DNA of 64,000 nucleotides from Bin107 sp965221655 (GTDB lineage Bacteria > UBA8248). The translations under genes and the position numbers were made by a program. The DNA is taken from NCBI GenBank assembly GCA_965221655.1, contig OZ244906.1:620001-684000 (forward strand). The letters run 5' to 3'. Below, piece by piece: positions 42,737 to 51,776 of this stretch (its first letter is position 1; each line of letters begins with the position of its first letter). A model generated the notes under the pieces. That model saw only the letters and a list, made by a program, of their open reading frames with translations. It did no database searches and had not been told where the DNA came from.

Positions 42737-43096
42737 ATGGGCTATTCCCGCATGTTGCGTGTGGCGGAACTCATACATTCGGAGTTGGCCACCCTGGTGA
42801 TGAGAGACGTGAAAGACCCGCGGGTGCGCCACGTCGTCATCACGCGCGTGGAAGTGGCTCCCGATCTGAGGTCCGCGAAAGTCTATTTCAGTCGTTACGG
42901 GGAAAACCAGGGAAGTGCCGAAGAGATGGAAGAAGGCTTGCGAGGCATGGAGCGAGCCAGTGGGTTTTTGCAAAAAAAACTTGCCGAGCGATTGGACTTG
43001 AAAAGCACGCCCAGGTTGAAGTTTCTCTTCGACCAGGGTTTAGCGCACAGTGCCGAGGTGGAACGCTTGCTGTCCGGCGTGAAGGAACAGTTTTGA
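42737..43096 (+). CDS. rbfA: Ribosome-binding factor RbfA
   Basis: RbfA is a KH-fold 30S maturation factor. The 119-residue protein shows MLRVAELIHSELATLVMRDV, DPRVRHVVITRVEVAPDLR and AKVYFSRYG, then LDLKSTPRLKFLFDQGLAHS, which is the typical full length. It ends 11 nt before the chosen truB start. Confidence 0.94.
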   Translation: MGYSRMLRVAELIHSELATLVMRDVKDPRVRHVVITRVEVAPDLRSAKVYFSRYGENQGSAEEMEEGLRGMERASGFLQKKLAERLDLKSTPRLKFLFDQGLAHSAEVERLLSGVKEQF

Positions 43097-43107
43097 GAAA
43101 GGACGCG

Positions 43108-44037
43108 ATGGTGGAACTCTCCGGCGTTTTGAATCTCAACAAAAGGCATGGTCCTACCTCACACGACATGGTCGACGAGGTACGAAAGCTGCTTCCCCGG
43201 AAAACGAAAGTGGGGCATGCCGGGACACTCGACCCCATGGCAGAGGGGGTTTTGCCGATATGCATCGGCAATTCGACGAAATTGTTCTCCTACTTTCTGG
43301 AATGCCGAAAGACGTACCGCGCCGTCATGCTGTTCGGTAGGGTGACGGATACGCAGGACATTACCGGAAAATTGTTGGCCGAAGCCGAGCCCGGCCCCAT
43401 CACCCTTGCCCACGCCCAGGACCTTCTGAACGATTTGCTGGGCAAAACGACGCAAGTACCGCCGATGTATTCCGCCTTGAAGGTCGATGGGAAGCGTCTG
43501 CACGAATTGGCGCGCTCGGGTGTGGAAATCGAGAGAGAAAGGCGCCCGATAGAGGTATTTGAGATAAAGGCGCTCCGGATGGATGGGGCGCAACTTACCT
43601 TTGAGGTCACGTGTTCCCGGGGGACGTATATCCGTTCCATTTGTCATGACATTGGGGCGAAGCATGGTTCCGGTGGATGTCTGCAAGCCCTTACGCGCAC
43701 CGCTCTGGGGCCGTTCGACCTGGCGGATTCCGTTTTGCTCGAAGACGTACAGGGTCGTGCGGCGGAAAAACGCCTCGGAGAAATTCTGGTCAGTCCAGCC
43801 GAAGCCCTGACGCATCTGCCTGCTATCTACGTGCGTCCGAGAGCCGAGGTACGGGTTTTGAATGGTGCGACGATCAGATTGGAAGACGTTCAGGAAACTG
43901 TCGATTTGCCGAGAGATACCCGCGTTCGTATGCTGAGTGAGCCGGGAGAGTTGTTGGCTGTCGGAAAGATGGTTCACGAAAGCGGGCGAAAACGACGCCA
44001 GGGGTTTTTGGTGCCTGAAAAGGTATTCGCTACCTAG
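43108..44037 (+). CDS. truB: tRNA pseudouridine-55 synthase TruB
   Basis: TruB makes pseudouridine 55 in the T-arm of tRNAs. The ATG at 43108 (AAAGGA 5 nt upstream) gives 309 residues: GVLNLNKRHGPTSHDMVDEV, the catalytic block KVGHAGTLDPMAEGVLPICIG with the nucleophilic Asp, QVPPMYSALKVDGKRLHELAR, and CSRGTYIRSICHDIG, then a C-terminal PUA-like domain. It closes the first part of the cluster; a promoter for rpsO follows. Confidence 0.95.
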   Translation: MVELSGVLNLNKRHGPTSHDMVDEVRKLLPRKTKVGHAGTLDPMAEGVLPICIGNSTKLFSYFLECRKTYRAVMLFGRVTDTQDITGKLLAEAEPGPITLAHAQDLLNDLLGKTTQVPPMYSALKVDGKRLHELARSGVEIERERRPIEVFEIKALRMDGAQLTFEVTCSRGTYIRSICHDIGAKHGSGGCLQALTRTALGPFDLADSVLLEDVQGRAAEKRLGEILVSPAEALTHLPAIYVRPRAEVRVLNGATIRLEDVQETVDLPRDTRVRMLSEPGELLAVGKMVHESGRKRRQGFLVPEKVFAT

Positions 44038-44060
44038 GCTTGCGGGGGGCGTGGTTCGTA

Positions 44061-44089
44061 TTTACATTGACGGAGAAGTCCTATAGAAT
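44061..44089 (+). promoter_or_regulatory. Sigma-70-type promoter for rpsO-pnp
   Basis: TTTACA (44061-44066) and TAGAAT (44084-44089) each match the consensus at 5 of 6 bases, with the ideal 17-nt spacer. Transcription would start near 44096, leaving about 80 nt of leader before rpsO, where S15 feedback control is common. Confidence 0.65.
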
Positions 44090-44174
44090 CCGCCCGATTT
44101 TGAAGGGGTTGTATGCAACCTGAGCCTTGGGAGTGCCCCGGGCGATACACGAAGAAGCGGAGGAAGTGAAAGAA

Positions 44175-44444
44175 ATGCCCCTAGCAAAGGAGCGAAAATC
44201 GGAAGTTATCGAGAAATTTCGCACCCACGAGACCGACACCGGTTCGCCGGAGGTACAGGTAGCCATTCTCACCGAGCGTATTCTCTACCTCACGGATCAC
44301 TTCAAGACCCACAAGAAAGATCACCATTCCCGAAGAGGGCTATTGAAACTCGTGGGTCAGCGGCGGCGCCTCCTCGATTATCTGAGAGAGAAGGACATCA
44401 ACCGCTACCGTACGGTCATCCAGGATCTCGGCCTGCGCCGCTAG
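44175..44444 (+). CDS. rpsO: Ribosomal protein S15
   Basis: This 89-residue S15 has the expected length and blocks: EKFRTHETDTGSPEVQVAIL, ERILYLTDHFKTHKKDHHSR and RGLLKLVGQRRRLLDYLREKD. It binds 16S rRNA helices 20-22 and is a primary assembly protein. I use the ATG at 44175. It precedes pnp by 31 nt, the classical rpsO-pnp arrangement. Confidence 0.97.
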   Translation: MPLAKERKSEVIEKFRTHETDTGSPEVQVAILTERILYLTDHFKTHKKDHHSRRGLLKLVGQRRRLLDYLREKDINRYRTVIQDLGLRR

Positions 44445-44475
44445 ATGTTGCCCCGCCTCAGAGGGAAGTAAGCGA

Positions 44476-46611
44476 ATGCCACCATATCGTAAAGAAACGT
44501 CCGTAAACGGTTATACACTCGCCTTTGAAACAGGAGAGATCGCCAGACAAGCAGGCGGTGCCGTAATGATGCATTACGGGGAAACCAGCGTGCTGTGTAC
44601 GGCTTGCGCCTCGTTTTCCCCGCGTGAGGGAGTGGATTTCTTCCCGTTGACCGTAGATTATCGAGAGTTTTTCTACGCAGCAGGAATCATACCCGGCAAT
44701 TTTTTCCGTCGCGAAGCAAAGCCCGGTGAGAGAGAAACGCTGACCTGCCGTTTGATAGACAGGCCAATTCGGCCCCTTTTCCCCAAGGAATTTCGTTGTG
44801 AGACGATGATTCAGGTGATGGTCATGTCTTACGACAAGTTGAACGATGCCGACATTTTGGCAATCAATGGCACCTCCGCCGCTCTCCACGTTTCGGACAT
44901 TCCCTTTGCAGGTCCCATCGGTGCCGTTCGTGTGGGAAGGATTGACGGCGAAGTTATCGTCAACCCGACAGTGGAGCAGCAAGTCGAGAGTGACGTGAAT
45001 TGCGTGATGGCAGGCACGTCGGACGCAATGGTCATGGTGGAGGCCGGTAGCTTCGAGGTCTCCGAAGACGTGTACATGGAAGTGTTCGAAAAAGGCCACG
45101 CCGTGATCAAAGAGTTGTGCGTCTTGCAGGAGGAACTCAGGGCAGAGTGCGGAAAGACGAAGCGCGCCATCGAGAGCCAGGAGGAGAATGCGGATCTGAC
45201 GGGCAAGGTTCGCGAGATCGCCGTTCCGAAATTGAAAGCGGCCGCCGAAATCCACGACAAGGCGGGGCAGTATGCCGCAATCGACGAGGCGAAGGCAGCC
45301 GTTCTCGATTCGCTTTGCACGCATGAGGAGGGCGCGCCCGAGAGGGGGGCCGTCTCCGAGTATTTTTCCAAGATTGAGAAAGAAGTTTTCCGCGGCTTGA
45401 TTTTGGACGAGGGCAAGCGCGCGGATGGCAGGTCGCTTCGTGAGGTCAGGCCCATCAGTATCCGGCTGTCGCCTCTCGCCAGGCCGCATGGCAGCGCATT
45501 GTTCACGCGAGGCGAAACCCAGGCGTTGGTGACGGCAACGCTCGGCACTGCTTCCGACACCCAGTTGATAGACACGCTGGACGGCAAAAGCGACAGAACT
45601 TTCATGCTGCACTACAATTTTCCCGGGTTCAGCGTTGGTGAAGCAAAACCGAATCGCGGTCCCGGGCGCCGTGAAATCGGGCACGGCGCGCTTGCCTCTC
45701 GCGCCGTACAGGCAGTGCTGCCTGAACAGGAGGATTTCCCTTATACGATCCGCGTCGTTTCCGACATCACGGAAAGCAACGGCAGCTCATCCATGGCGAG
45801 CATCTGTGGCGCCAGCCTGGCCCTGATGGGTGCAGGCGTGCCGATAACGTCTCCGGTGGCCGGTATTGCCATGGGGCTGATAAGCGAAGAATCCACGGGG
45901 AGAACGGCCATACTCACCGATATCCTCGGGCTGGAAGATCACTTGGGGGATATGGACTTCAAGGTCGGTGGGACACGCCATGGAATCACCGCCCTTCAGA
46001 TGGACATCAAGATTAAGGGACTGCAATTCAGCCTCGTAAAGGATGCCCTGGCCCAGGCGAAAGAGGCGAGGATGCATGTGCTTGAGCAGATGAACAAGGT
46101 CATATCCGAGCCCCGTGAAGAGATATCTCCTTACGCGCCGAGGATTATGGCGATGCAGATTTCCAAAGATCGCGTAAGGGACGTAATTGGCCCAGGCGGA
46201 AAGGTGATTCGCGGCATCGTCGAGGAAACGGGGGCGAACGTAGACATCGAGGATGATGGAACGATCTTCATTTCCTCTACCGATGAGGCCGCGGCTCTCA
46301 GGGCTAAAGAAATTATTCGCGAACTCACGCAAGAACCCGAAAAAGGCATGGTTTATTATGGCACGGTGCGAAAGATCATGGATTTCGGAGCATTTGTCGA
46401 GATATTCCCGGGCACGGATGGCCTCTGCCACATCAGCATGATTGCGAACAAAAGAATCGGTGCTGTGAGTGATGTCTTGAAGGAAGGGCAGAAAATCTTG
46501 GTGAAATGCGTGGAAGTGGAAGGAAACGGCAGAATCCGTCTTTCGATGAAAGACGTGAATGAGGAAGAATTGCCTGAGGAATGGAAACAATTCTATGCCC
46601 CTGTGGTTTGA
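44476..46611 (+). CDS. pnp: Polyribonucleotide nucleotidyltransferase (PNPase)
   Basis: PNPase degrades RNA 3'-5' by phosphorolysis and is a core of the degradosome. The 711 residues have two RNase PH domains joined by a helical domain (first: GGAVMMHYGETSVLCTA; second: GKRADGRSLREVRPI and TLGTASDTQLIDTLDG), then KH (VIGPGGKVIRGIVEETGANV) and S1 (GMVYYGTVRKIMDFGAFVEI) domains. Length and order are standard. A clear terminator follows. Confidence 0.97.
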   Translation: MPPYRKETSVNGYTLAFETGEIARQAGGAVMMHYGETSVLCTACASFSPREGVDFFPLTVDYREFFYAAGIIPGNFFRREAKPGERETLTCRLIDRPIRPLFPKEFRCETMIQVMVMSYDKLNDADILAINGTSAALHVSDIPFAGPIGAVRVGRIDGEVIVNPTVEQQVESDVNCVMAGTSDAMVMVEAGSFEVSEDVYMEVFEKGHAVIKELCVLQEELRAECGKTKRAIESQEENADLTGKVREIAVPKLKAAAEIHDKAGQYAAIDEAKAAVLDSLCTHEEGAPERGAVSEYFSKIEKEVFRGLILDEGKRADGRSLREVRPISIRLSPLARPHGSALFTRGETQALVTATLGTASDTQLIDTLDGKSDRTFMLHYNFPGFSVGEAKPNRGPGRREIGHGALASRAVQAVLPEQEDFPYTIRVVSDITESNGSSSMASICGASLALMGAGVPITSPVAGIAMGLISEESTGRTAILTDILGLEDHLGDMDFKVGGTRHGITALQMDIKIKGLQFSLVKDALAQAKEARMHVLEQMNKVISEPREEISPYAPRIMAMQISKDRVRDVIGPGGKVIRGIVEETGANVDIEDDGTIFISSTDEAAALRAKEIIRELTQEPEKGMVYYGTVRKIMDFGAFVEIFPGTDGLCHISMIANKRIGAVSDVLKEGQKILVKCVEVEGNGRIRLSMKDVNEEELPEEWKQFYAPVV

Positions 46612-46635
46612 TGCAATACATGCCTTCCCGTGTTC

Positions 46636-46662
46636 ACCGGTCTCCCAGGAGGCCGGTTTTTT
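46636..46662 (+). terminator. Rho-independent terminator after pnp
   Basis: A 9-bp stem (46636-46644 with 46649-46657, one T-G) with a CCAG loop is followed by a run of six T. It ends the rpsO-pnp transcript 25 nt after the pnp stop. Confidence 0.88.
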
Positions 46663-46744
46663 CTTCCCTTGACGGGTTTCAGGCGAAATATTTCCCGCTT
46701 GCAACTGATCGAGTAACGACTCGAACAAATACAGAGGATGGGAC

Positions 46745-47833
46745 ATGAACAAAAAACCATTGGGCGTGGGCGTAGTCGGTTCCGGCAGAATCGGAACCTT
46801 GCGGGCCAATTTGGTATCTCGCCACCCGTCTCTTGAGTTTCTGGCCGTATCGGACATCGACGCGGAGCGAGCCAAAGAGCTGGGTAACAGCGTGGGGGCA
46901 CAACTCGCCAGCGGTAAAAATGAAGAGATCATAGAGCATCCCGACGTAACGACTGTCATCGTCTCCACGCCCGAGCACGATCATGCGGATTCCATCGTGC
47001 ATGCCCTGGAGTTGGGCAAGCCCGTTCTGGTCGAAAAGCCGATTTCCCTCACCCTGGAGGATGCCGATCGTATACTTTCGGTTGCCGAGAGGACGGGCAC
47101 TGAACTCCGGGTGGGGTACGCCCAACGCTTCAAACGTCGCTATCAAGTGGCGAAAGAGCAAATCATTCAGGGCAGGTTGGGGGAAATTCTGGCGGGCACC
47201 GCCCGGACCTGCAACACCCGCGCCCAGGGTCTCCAGATTTTGAAGCGCTCTCCTCATGCCACGCCCGTGCTCGACGTGCTCACCTATTGGGTAGACATGA
47301 CATGTTGGTTCATGCAGGGACATCGCCCGGTGGAAGTAGTTGCCCGGGGAAACGGTAAAATCTACAAAGAACACGGGTATTCAGCGAACGACGTCACTTG
47401 GTCTATCGTTACTTTCGACAATGGCGCCGTAATGAATCTGGGTGTTTTTTATGCCCTTCCAGCAAAATATCCGGCACTGGGCCAAAGCGTACGGATGGAG
47501 ATTTATGGTACGGACGGCGTTTTGATGCTCGACGAAGATCACAAGGACGAGATGCTGTATACCGACAAGGGCATTCCCCACACTTATATACCGGATCACC
47601 AGGTCAACACGGCATTTTTGAGCAGTACAACCCCGGGGGACTGGGCTGCGGGTGATTATTGGGGGCCTTTGGGCGATGAGACGAGAAGTTGGCTGGATCA
47701 CGTCATCAACGGCAGGCCGACGACCCACGCCACTGCGGAGGACGCACGACAAACCCTGGAGGTGACGATAGCGATGGAATTGTCTGCCCAGACGGGCGAG
47801 GTCGTGCAGCTACCGCTGGGTGAGGGTCATTAG
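46745..47833 (+). CDS. Gfo/Idh/MocA-family NAD(P)-dependent sugar oxidoreductase
   Basis: This 362-residue enzyme has the Rossmann start GVGVVGSGRIGTLRANLV, VIVSTPEHDHAD, the EKPISLTLEDADRIL motif with the catalytic Lys, and VGYAQRFKRRYQVAKE, as in inositol 2-dehydrogenase-like members. The substrate is a cyclitol or sugar but cannot be named. It has its own AGAGGATGGGAC ribosome-binding site after the pnp terminator, so it is a separate unit. Confidence 0.87.
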   Translation: MNKKPLGVGVVGSGRIGTLRANLVSRHPSLEFLAVSDIDAERAKELGNSVGAQLASGKNEEIIEHPDVTTVIVSTPEHDHADSIVHALELGKPVLVEKPISLTLEDADRILSVAERTGTELRVGYAQRFKRRYQVAKEQIIQGRLGEILAGTARTCNTRAQGLQILKRSPHATPVLDVLTYWVDMTCWFMQGHRPVEVVARGNGKIYKEHGYSANDVTWSIVTFDNGAVMNLGVFYALPAKYPALGQSVRMEIYGTDGVLMLDEDHKDEMLYTDKGIPHTYIPDHQVNTAFLSSTTPGDWAAGDYWGPLGDETRSWLDHVINGRPTTHATAEDARQTLEVTIAMELSAQTGEVVQLPLGEGH

Positions 47834-47959
47834 GACTCGTTGTCGGGCAGTGATGTGTGGCCCACGGCGTAGCGCGTAACGCCTCGCGAAGTCTGCCCGG
47901 TTTTTCGGCATTTTCGGTGGTAGCGCCTGGAAGAAACGAATCCTTATGAGGCATATCGC

Positions 47960-48003
47960 ACGGCCCGGCGACCCCTTGGTGTTCGAGGTGGTTGCCGGGC
48001 CGT
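47960..48003. terminator. Long inverted repeat between convergent genes
   Basis: ACGGCCCGGCGACC pairs with GGTTGCCGGGCCGT over 14 bp (one G-T), with three further pairs possible inside. It lies between the convergent oxidoreductase and TAXI genes and can act on both transcripts, though a T-run is missing on either side. Confidence 0.55.
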
Positions 48004-48007
48004 ATTG

Positions 48008-48994
48008 CTATTGTATGCCGGCGGGGATTGTGTGCCCTTTTTCCTTCCAGTATCGCGCGGCTCCGGGATGGATTTTGAGGCCGATGGCGGCCATTTGTTC
48101 AAGAGCGGGGGCTACTTTGAATCCCGACACCCAGCCGCGGTGGACTTTTGGCAAGAAATCACGCCCGAGTCGTGAGAAATTGATGCGCGTCACCTCATAC
48201 ACTACGGAAGGGGAGACGTGCGCGCCAGTGACTGTCCAGGCGGTGTAGCCGACCGTGGAAACATCCTCGGTAACCCCTTTGTACGAGCCGGCGGGAATGT
48301 TGACGTTGAAATACGCGGGGCTGTCCTTCAGAAACTTTTCGAGAGTCGCGCCCGTGATAGGCAAAAGCCGGATGGGTGCTGCGGCCGCGGCTTTGACGAA
48401 CGCCGGCCCGGGCACGGGCAGGGGGATGGAGAATGCCTGAATACGGTTGTCCTTCATTGCATCGGCCAACGCGCTGAAGGGCATGTATTCCCGCCTTACC
48501 CGAAGACCCGCGTGCTTGATTAGCCGGGTGGTCATAAAATGAGCGTTCCCTCCCTTGCGGCCGGAGCTGATGGCTTTTCCGTTCAGGTCTTCCAGAGACT
48601 TGATGTCGTAGCTGCGGAAAGTGGCCATTTGAAACATGGAGACCGTGGCGGGACCCATACCCCGCAGGTTTTGATGTTTTTTCTTGTAGGGTTTCTTCCC
48701 GCTCAGGGCGCGGAGAACGAGCCCGGCGACCCCGAGCCCGAACTCCGCTTTTTTCGCCTCGATGAGGCGGAGGTCCTCCACCGCGCCGCGCGTGCTTTTG
48801 TTGGACATCTGCACGGATTGTGAATTCTTCGACACCAAAGCGGCCAAGCCGCCATACATGACGTAGATACTCGTGCCGGGGCCGGAACCCACGACGGATA
48901 CGTGCGTGGGTGCGGCGGAAGTAGGCGAACTCGCGAAAAATGGCAATAAAATCAACATAATGGCCGTGATGGACACAATCCGTGTGTTTCGCAT
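48008..48994 (-). CDS. TAXI-family TRAP-type solute-binding protein
   Basis: This 328-residue exported protein has a signal peptide (RIVSITAIMLILLPFFASS) and the TAXI domain: GSGPGTSIYVMYGGLAALV, STRGAVEDLRLIEAKKAEFGL, MATFRSYDIKSLEDLNGKAISSG and the C-terminal AAIGLKIHPGAARYWKEKG. TAXI proteins feed a fused TRAP permease, but none is present next to this gene, so it is an orphan in this window. AGGAG 5 nt before the ATG at 48994 supports the start. Confidence 0.88.
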   Translation of the reverse strand: MRNTRIVSITAIMLILLPFFASSPTSAAPTHVSVVGSGPGTSIYVMYGGLAALVSKNSQSVQMSNKSTRGAVEDLRLIEAKKAEFGLGVAGLVLRALSGKKPYKKKHQNLRGMGPATVSMFQMATFRSYDIKSLEDLNGKAISSGRKGGNAHFMTTRLIKHAGLRVRREYMPFSALADAMKDNRIQAFSIPLPVPGPAFVKAAAAAPIRLLPITGATLEKFLKDSPAYFNVNIPAGSYKGVTEDVSTVGYTAWTVTGAHVSPSVVYEVTRINFSRLGRDFLPKVHRGWVSGFKVAPALEQMAAIGLKIHPGAARYWKEKGHTIPAGIQ

Positions 48995-49087
48995 ATTCAC
49001 TCCTGAGCAAAGACGGATAGACAATGTTCGCCTGGGATGGTGAACCTGTCGCGAACGAAAACCGGAACCGCTGTGTTTGCGGTTTTT

Positions 49088-50098
49088 TTATTTTGTCGAG
49101 GCGCTTTCTTTGAGTGCGGAGTAATCCTTCGTATAGTCGGGAGCGGGCGTTGCTCCCTGGCCTTGAATAATGTGGATTTTGCCTTCGGTGCGGTCGGCGT
49201 TTCGAAACCCGCGTTGCACGCCGGGAGGGACCCAGCAAGCGTCCCAGGGTTCGAGAACGGCTTGCTGGATTGCTCCGCGCTCATCCGCCCAATAGACGAC
49301 CCATCTGCCCTCGAGGGGAAGAAAAAGTTCCTCGCAAGGGTGGTCGTGAAGGGGCGCGCCGCGCCCGTTGCCGCATTCCACCATGGCGTACCCGATTTCT
49401 CCCTCGGCGAGGGAGGGAGGCGGGCCTTCATCCGTGTCGCCTGACACACCCCCAATGTAGCGTCTCAGAGAACGGGTTCCTTCGGGCAGCCGCGCCTCGT
49501 GATACACGTTCCAGTTGCGCGGGCACTCCTCGAAGCGAACCACCTGCGTTGCCGGATCGTACGCCGGTTTCTCGACGTAAGCCTCGGTGCGAACGCCCTC
49601 TGGCAAGTCCTCGCGCAGCGATTCATGGTAGCGGGGATACTGGTAGTTGCCCTGGCCGTGGATGAAATGGAGGAAGCCGTCTTCTTCGCCGACGTTCTTG
49701 AAGCCGCGCATGACGCCAGAGGGGACGCGAACGAGGTCGTACTTGCCTAGGCGCACATTCTTAATGTCTTTGGTTTCAATGTCTTCCCAGAATATCTCGA
49801 ATTCGCCTTCCCAGACCATGAAAATTTCTTCATCGGGATGATCGTGGAGCGGTGCGCCATTTTGAGGTGGTGTCATGGCGATGCCGCAGGAGAAGTCCCA
49901 GCCCGGAAGGGGGGCGCGCAGGTCCTGGCCGGCGATGCCGCCGATGTAGCGATATATCGCCCGGTGGTTCCCCTCTACGTGCGACTCATGGTATTCACCC
50001 CAGTCGGGAATCAATTCGCCGAAACGAATGATCGTGACCGGCGCCACCGTCGTCCTGGGTGTGGCCGCTTGCCGCATCGAACTCGAGGAAACGTTCAT
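49088..50098 (-). CDS. Bicupin protein with two metal-binding cupin domains
   Basis: This 336-residue protein has two related cupin halves. The first has APLHDHPDEEIFMVWEGEFE and VRVPSGVMRGFKNV; the second has APLHDHPCEELFLPLEGRWV and CWVPPGVQRGFRNA. Both keep the two His, the Glu and the late position where a further His is usual but here is Arg (RGF). Both halves are preceded by a YRYIGG/RRYIGG motif, so the gene arose by internal duplication. An oxygenase or isomerase role is possible. GGAGGA precedes the ATG. Confidence 0.82.
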   Translation of the reverse strand: MNVSSSSMRQAATPRTTVAPVTIIRFGELIPDWGEYHESHVEGNHRAIYRYIGGIAGQDLRAPLPGWDFSCGIAMTPPQNGAPLHDHPDEEIFMVWEGEFEIFWEDIETKDIKNVRLGKYDLVRVPSGVMRGFKNVGEEDGFLHFIHGQGNYQYPRYHESLREDLPEGVRTEAYVEKPAYDPATQVVRFEECPRNWNVYHEARLPEGTRSLRRYIGGVSGDTDEGPPPSLAEGEIGYAMVECGNGRGAPLHDHPCEELFLPLEGRWVVYWADERGAIQQAVLEPWDACWVPPGVQRGFRNADRTEGKIHIIQGQGATPAPDYTKDYSALKESASTK

Positions 50099-50487
50099 TT
50101 CCGGTCCTCCCTCAAATGAAAATCGCCCTCTCTTCTGTACCCCTCCTGCCGCAATACGGCGAATGATGTACCTATGCTACCATCACCGAGCATCTGTTTC
50201 TATACCGGATTTGCGTGAGGATGGGTGAGGGATGATCGCCAGACCCACAGAACGCCGCAGAAGGCGGGCTCAGGCACATCAAGCCTTTGCTGAGGGTGGC
50301 CCGGGGGAAGGTGGTTTTCCGCTCGGGACTGTGCAGCCGAGCACCCCGTACTCCTCTTTTTTCAAAAGTTTATCCACGCCGCCTCTAAAATATAATTTGA
50401 CGGCAAGAATCGGATAGAACGCTCCCGTCTGTGCGGCTAGATTGGGGATGAACCAGTGGCCCCAAACCTTTTGAGGGAGGCGGGAAG
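50099..50487. other. Divergent intergenic region upstream of ada
   Basis: This 389-nt stretch separates the bicupin (minus) and ada (plus) starts. It contains a promoter-like TATAAT at 50391-50396. No gene is supported in it. Confidence 0.5.
50368..50396 (+). promoter_or_regulatory. Promoter-like element upstream of ada
   Basis: A perfect TATAAT (50391-50396) lies in an AT-rich stretch about 90 nt before the ATG. The -35 at 17-nt spacing (GTTTAT) is poor, which fits a promoter that needs an activator such as methylated Ada, but no Ada box was identified. Confidence 0.4.
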
Positions 50488-51540
50488 ATGAGCACGAACG
50501 CGCAGTGGAAAGCGATTCTGGAGCGAGACGCGAGAGCGGACGGGCGTTTCGTCTATGCCGTACGCACTACGGGGGTCTATTGTCGTCCCTCGTGTGCGAG
50601 CCGCAAGCCCAAGCGGGAGAACGTCCTTATCTTCGCGGTGCCCGAGTCAGCCGAGGGCAGGGGGTTTCGGCCCTGTTTGCGGTGTGCTCCCCGCGATGCC
50701 GCCTACGATCCCCGTCTCGACAAGGTGCGAGAGGCACTCGCCTATCTCGAAAGACACGCGGACGAAAGCCCGACTCTCAAGCAGTTGGCGCGCGGCGTCG
50801 GTGCGGGTGCCCACCACCTGCAGCGCACCTTCAAGCGGGTTGTAGGGGTGAGCCCGCGCCAGTACATGGAATCTCTCAAGGTTCATAAATACAAACACTT
50901 GCTGAAGAACGGGCGCCACATCGCGGATGCCTGCTACGAGGCCGGCTACGGTTCGAGCAGCAGGGTGTACGAGCGGGCCGCACACTATCTGGGCATGACG
51001 CCCGCCACCTACCGCAAGGGTGGGGCGGGCGTTTCGATTCTCTACGGAATCACCTCGTGTCGGCTGGGTCGGTTGCTGGTCGCGGTGACGGAGAAGGGCG
51101 TGTGCCGCGTGGCCATCGGGAACACAAACGCCGAACTCGCCCGCGATCTTGAAAACGAATTTCCTTTTGCAAATCTTACACATAACAGTAGTGAGTTGAA
51201 GGAATATCTACGCATCGTCGCAGCACTTGCCGAGGGCGAGCAGCCTGCTGAGGCCTTGCCGCTCGACGTACGCGCGAGTGCCTTTCGGTGCCGGGTATGG
51301 GAGCGGTTGAGAGCTATTTCTCCCGGCACTACAACGACTTACAGCCGAATTGCCGAGGAGTTGGGTCTCGAAAACGGAGCGCGCGCGGTGGGGGGTGCCT
51401 GCGCGGCCAATCCGGTAGCCCTGCTGGTGCCCTGTCACAGGGTTGTTCGTGAGGACGGCGGCCTGGCAGGCTATCGCTGGGGGGTGGAGCGCAAGCGAGA
51501 GCTGTTAGAGATTGAGAAAAAACATCATCAGAATCAATAA
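50488..51540 (+). CDS. ada: Ada-type methylated-DNA repair and regulatory protein
   Basis: This 350-residue protein has all Ada parts. The N-terminal zinc domain has the methyl-phosphotriester acceptor Cys (RTTGVYCRPSCASRKPKREN, later CLRC). An AraC-type helix-turn-helix follows (LKQLARGVGAGAHHLQRTFK). The C-terminal O6-methylguanine methyltransferase domain has VALLVPCHRVVREDG with the acceptor Cys. It repairs alkylated DNA and should activate its own promoter after methylation. The gene stands alone between a divergent bicupin and a convergent amidohydrolase. Confidence 0.93.
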   Translation: MSTNAQWKAILERDARADGRFVYAVRTTGVYCRPSCASRKPKRENVLIFAVPESAEGRGFRPCLRCAPRDAAYDPRLDKVREALAYLERHADESPTLKQLARGVGAGAHHLQRTFKRVVGVSPRQYMESLKVHKYKHLLKNGRHIADACYEAGYGSSSRVYERAAHYLGMTPATYRKGGAGVSILYGITSCRLGRLLVAVTEKGVCRVAIGNTNAELARDLENEFPFANLTHNSSELKEYLRIVAALAEGEQPAEALPLDVRASAFRCRVWERLRAISPGTTTTYSRIAEELGLENGARAVGGACAANPVALLVPCHRVVREDGGLAGYRWGVERKRELLEIEKKHHQNQ

Positions 51541-51600
51541 TTTGCATGCGTTCCCTCATCCAACGCCTGCAATGATGTGAGCACTTGCACGCCCCTAGAT

Positions 51601-51660
51601 GTTTTCCCAGGTTTTCCCGCGTTTTCTCGGGTTTTACCGGGTTTTCCCGGGTTTCCGCTC
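51601..51660 (+). repeat. Tandem decamer array with phased T-tracts
   Basis: Six 10-bp units run in exact register from 51601 (GTTTTCCCAG, GTTTTCCCGC, GTTTTCTCGG, GTTTTACCGG, GTTTTCCCGG, GTTTCCGCTC). T-runs recur every 10 bp, so curvature is predicted. The array lies 60 nt after the ada stop and before the end of the convergent amidohydrolase gene. The same unit, inverted, occurs at 33811. Confidence 0.85.
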
Positions 51661-51776
51661 GCCCTGCGGACCTCTCGCCCCGGCCAGGTGGAAGAGTGCA
51701 GGCGTTTTCGCTATGTGTCTTGCGTCATTCTGCCTGAACCGATTCCCGCATCCGGGAGAGAGGGAGACTCGGCTTT

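Noticed and set aside
44090..44174. S15-binding pseudoknot in the rpsO leader
   Set aside because: Some pairing is possible, but I could not build a convincing three-way junction or pseudoknot by eye.
51601..51660. Tandem array as a CRISPR
   Set aside because: Units are 10 bp with no spacers and no cas genes nearby.
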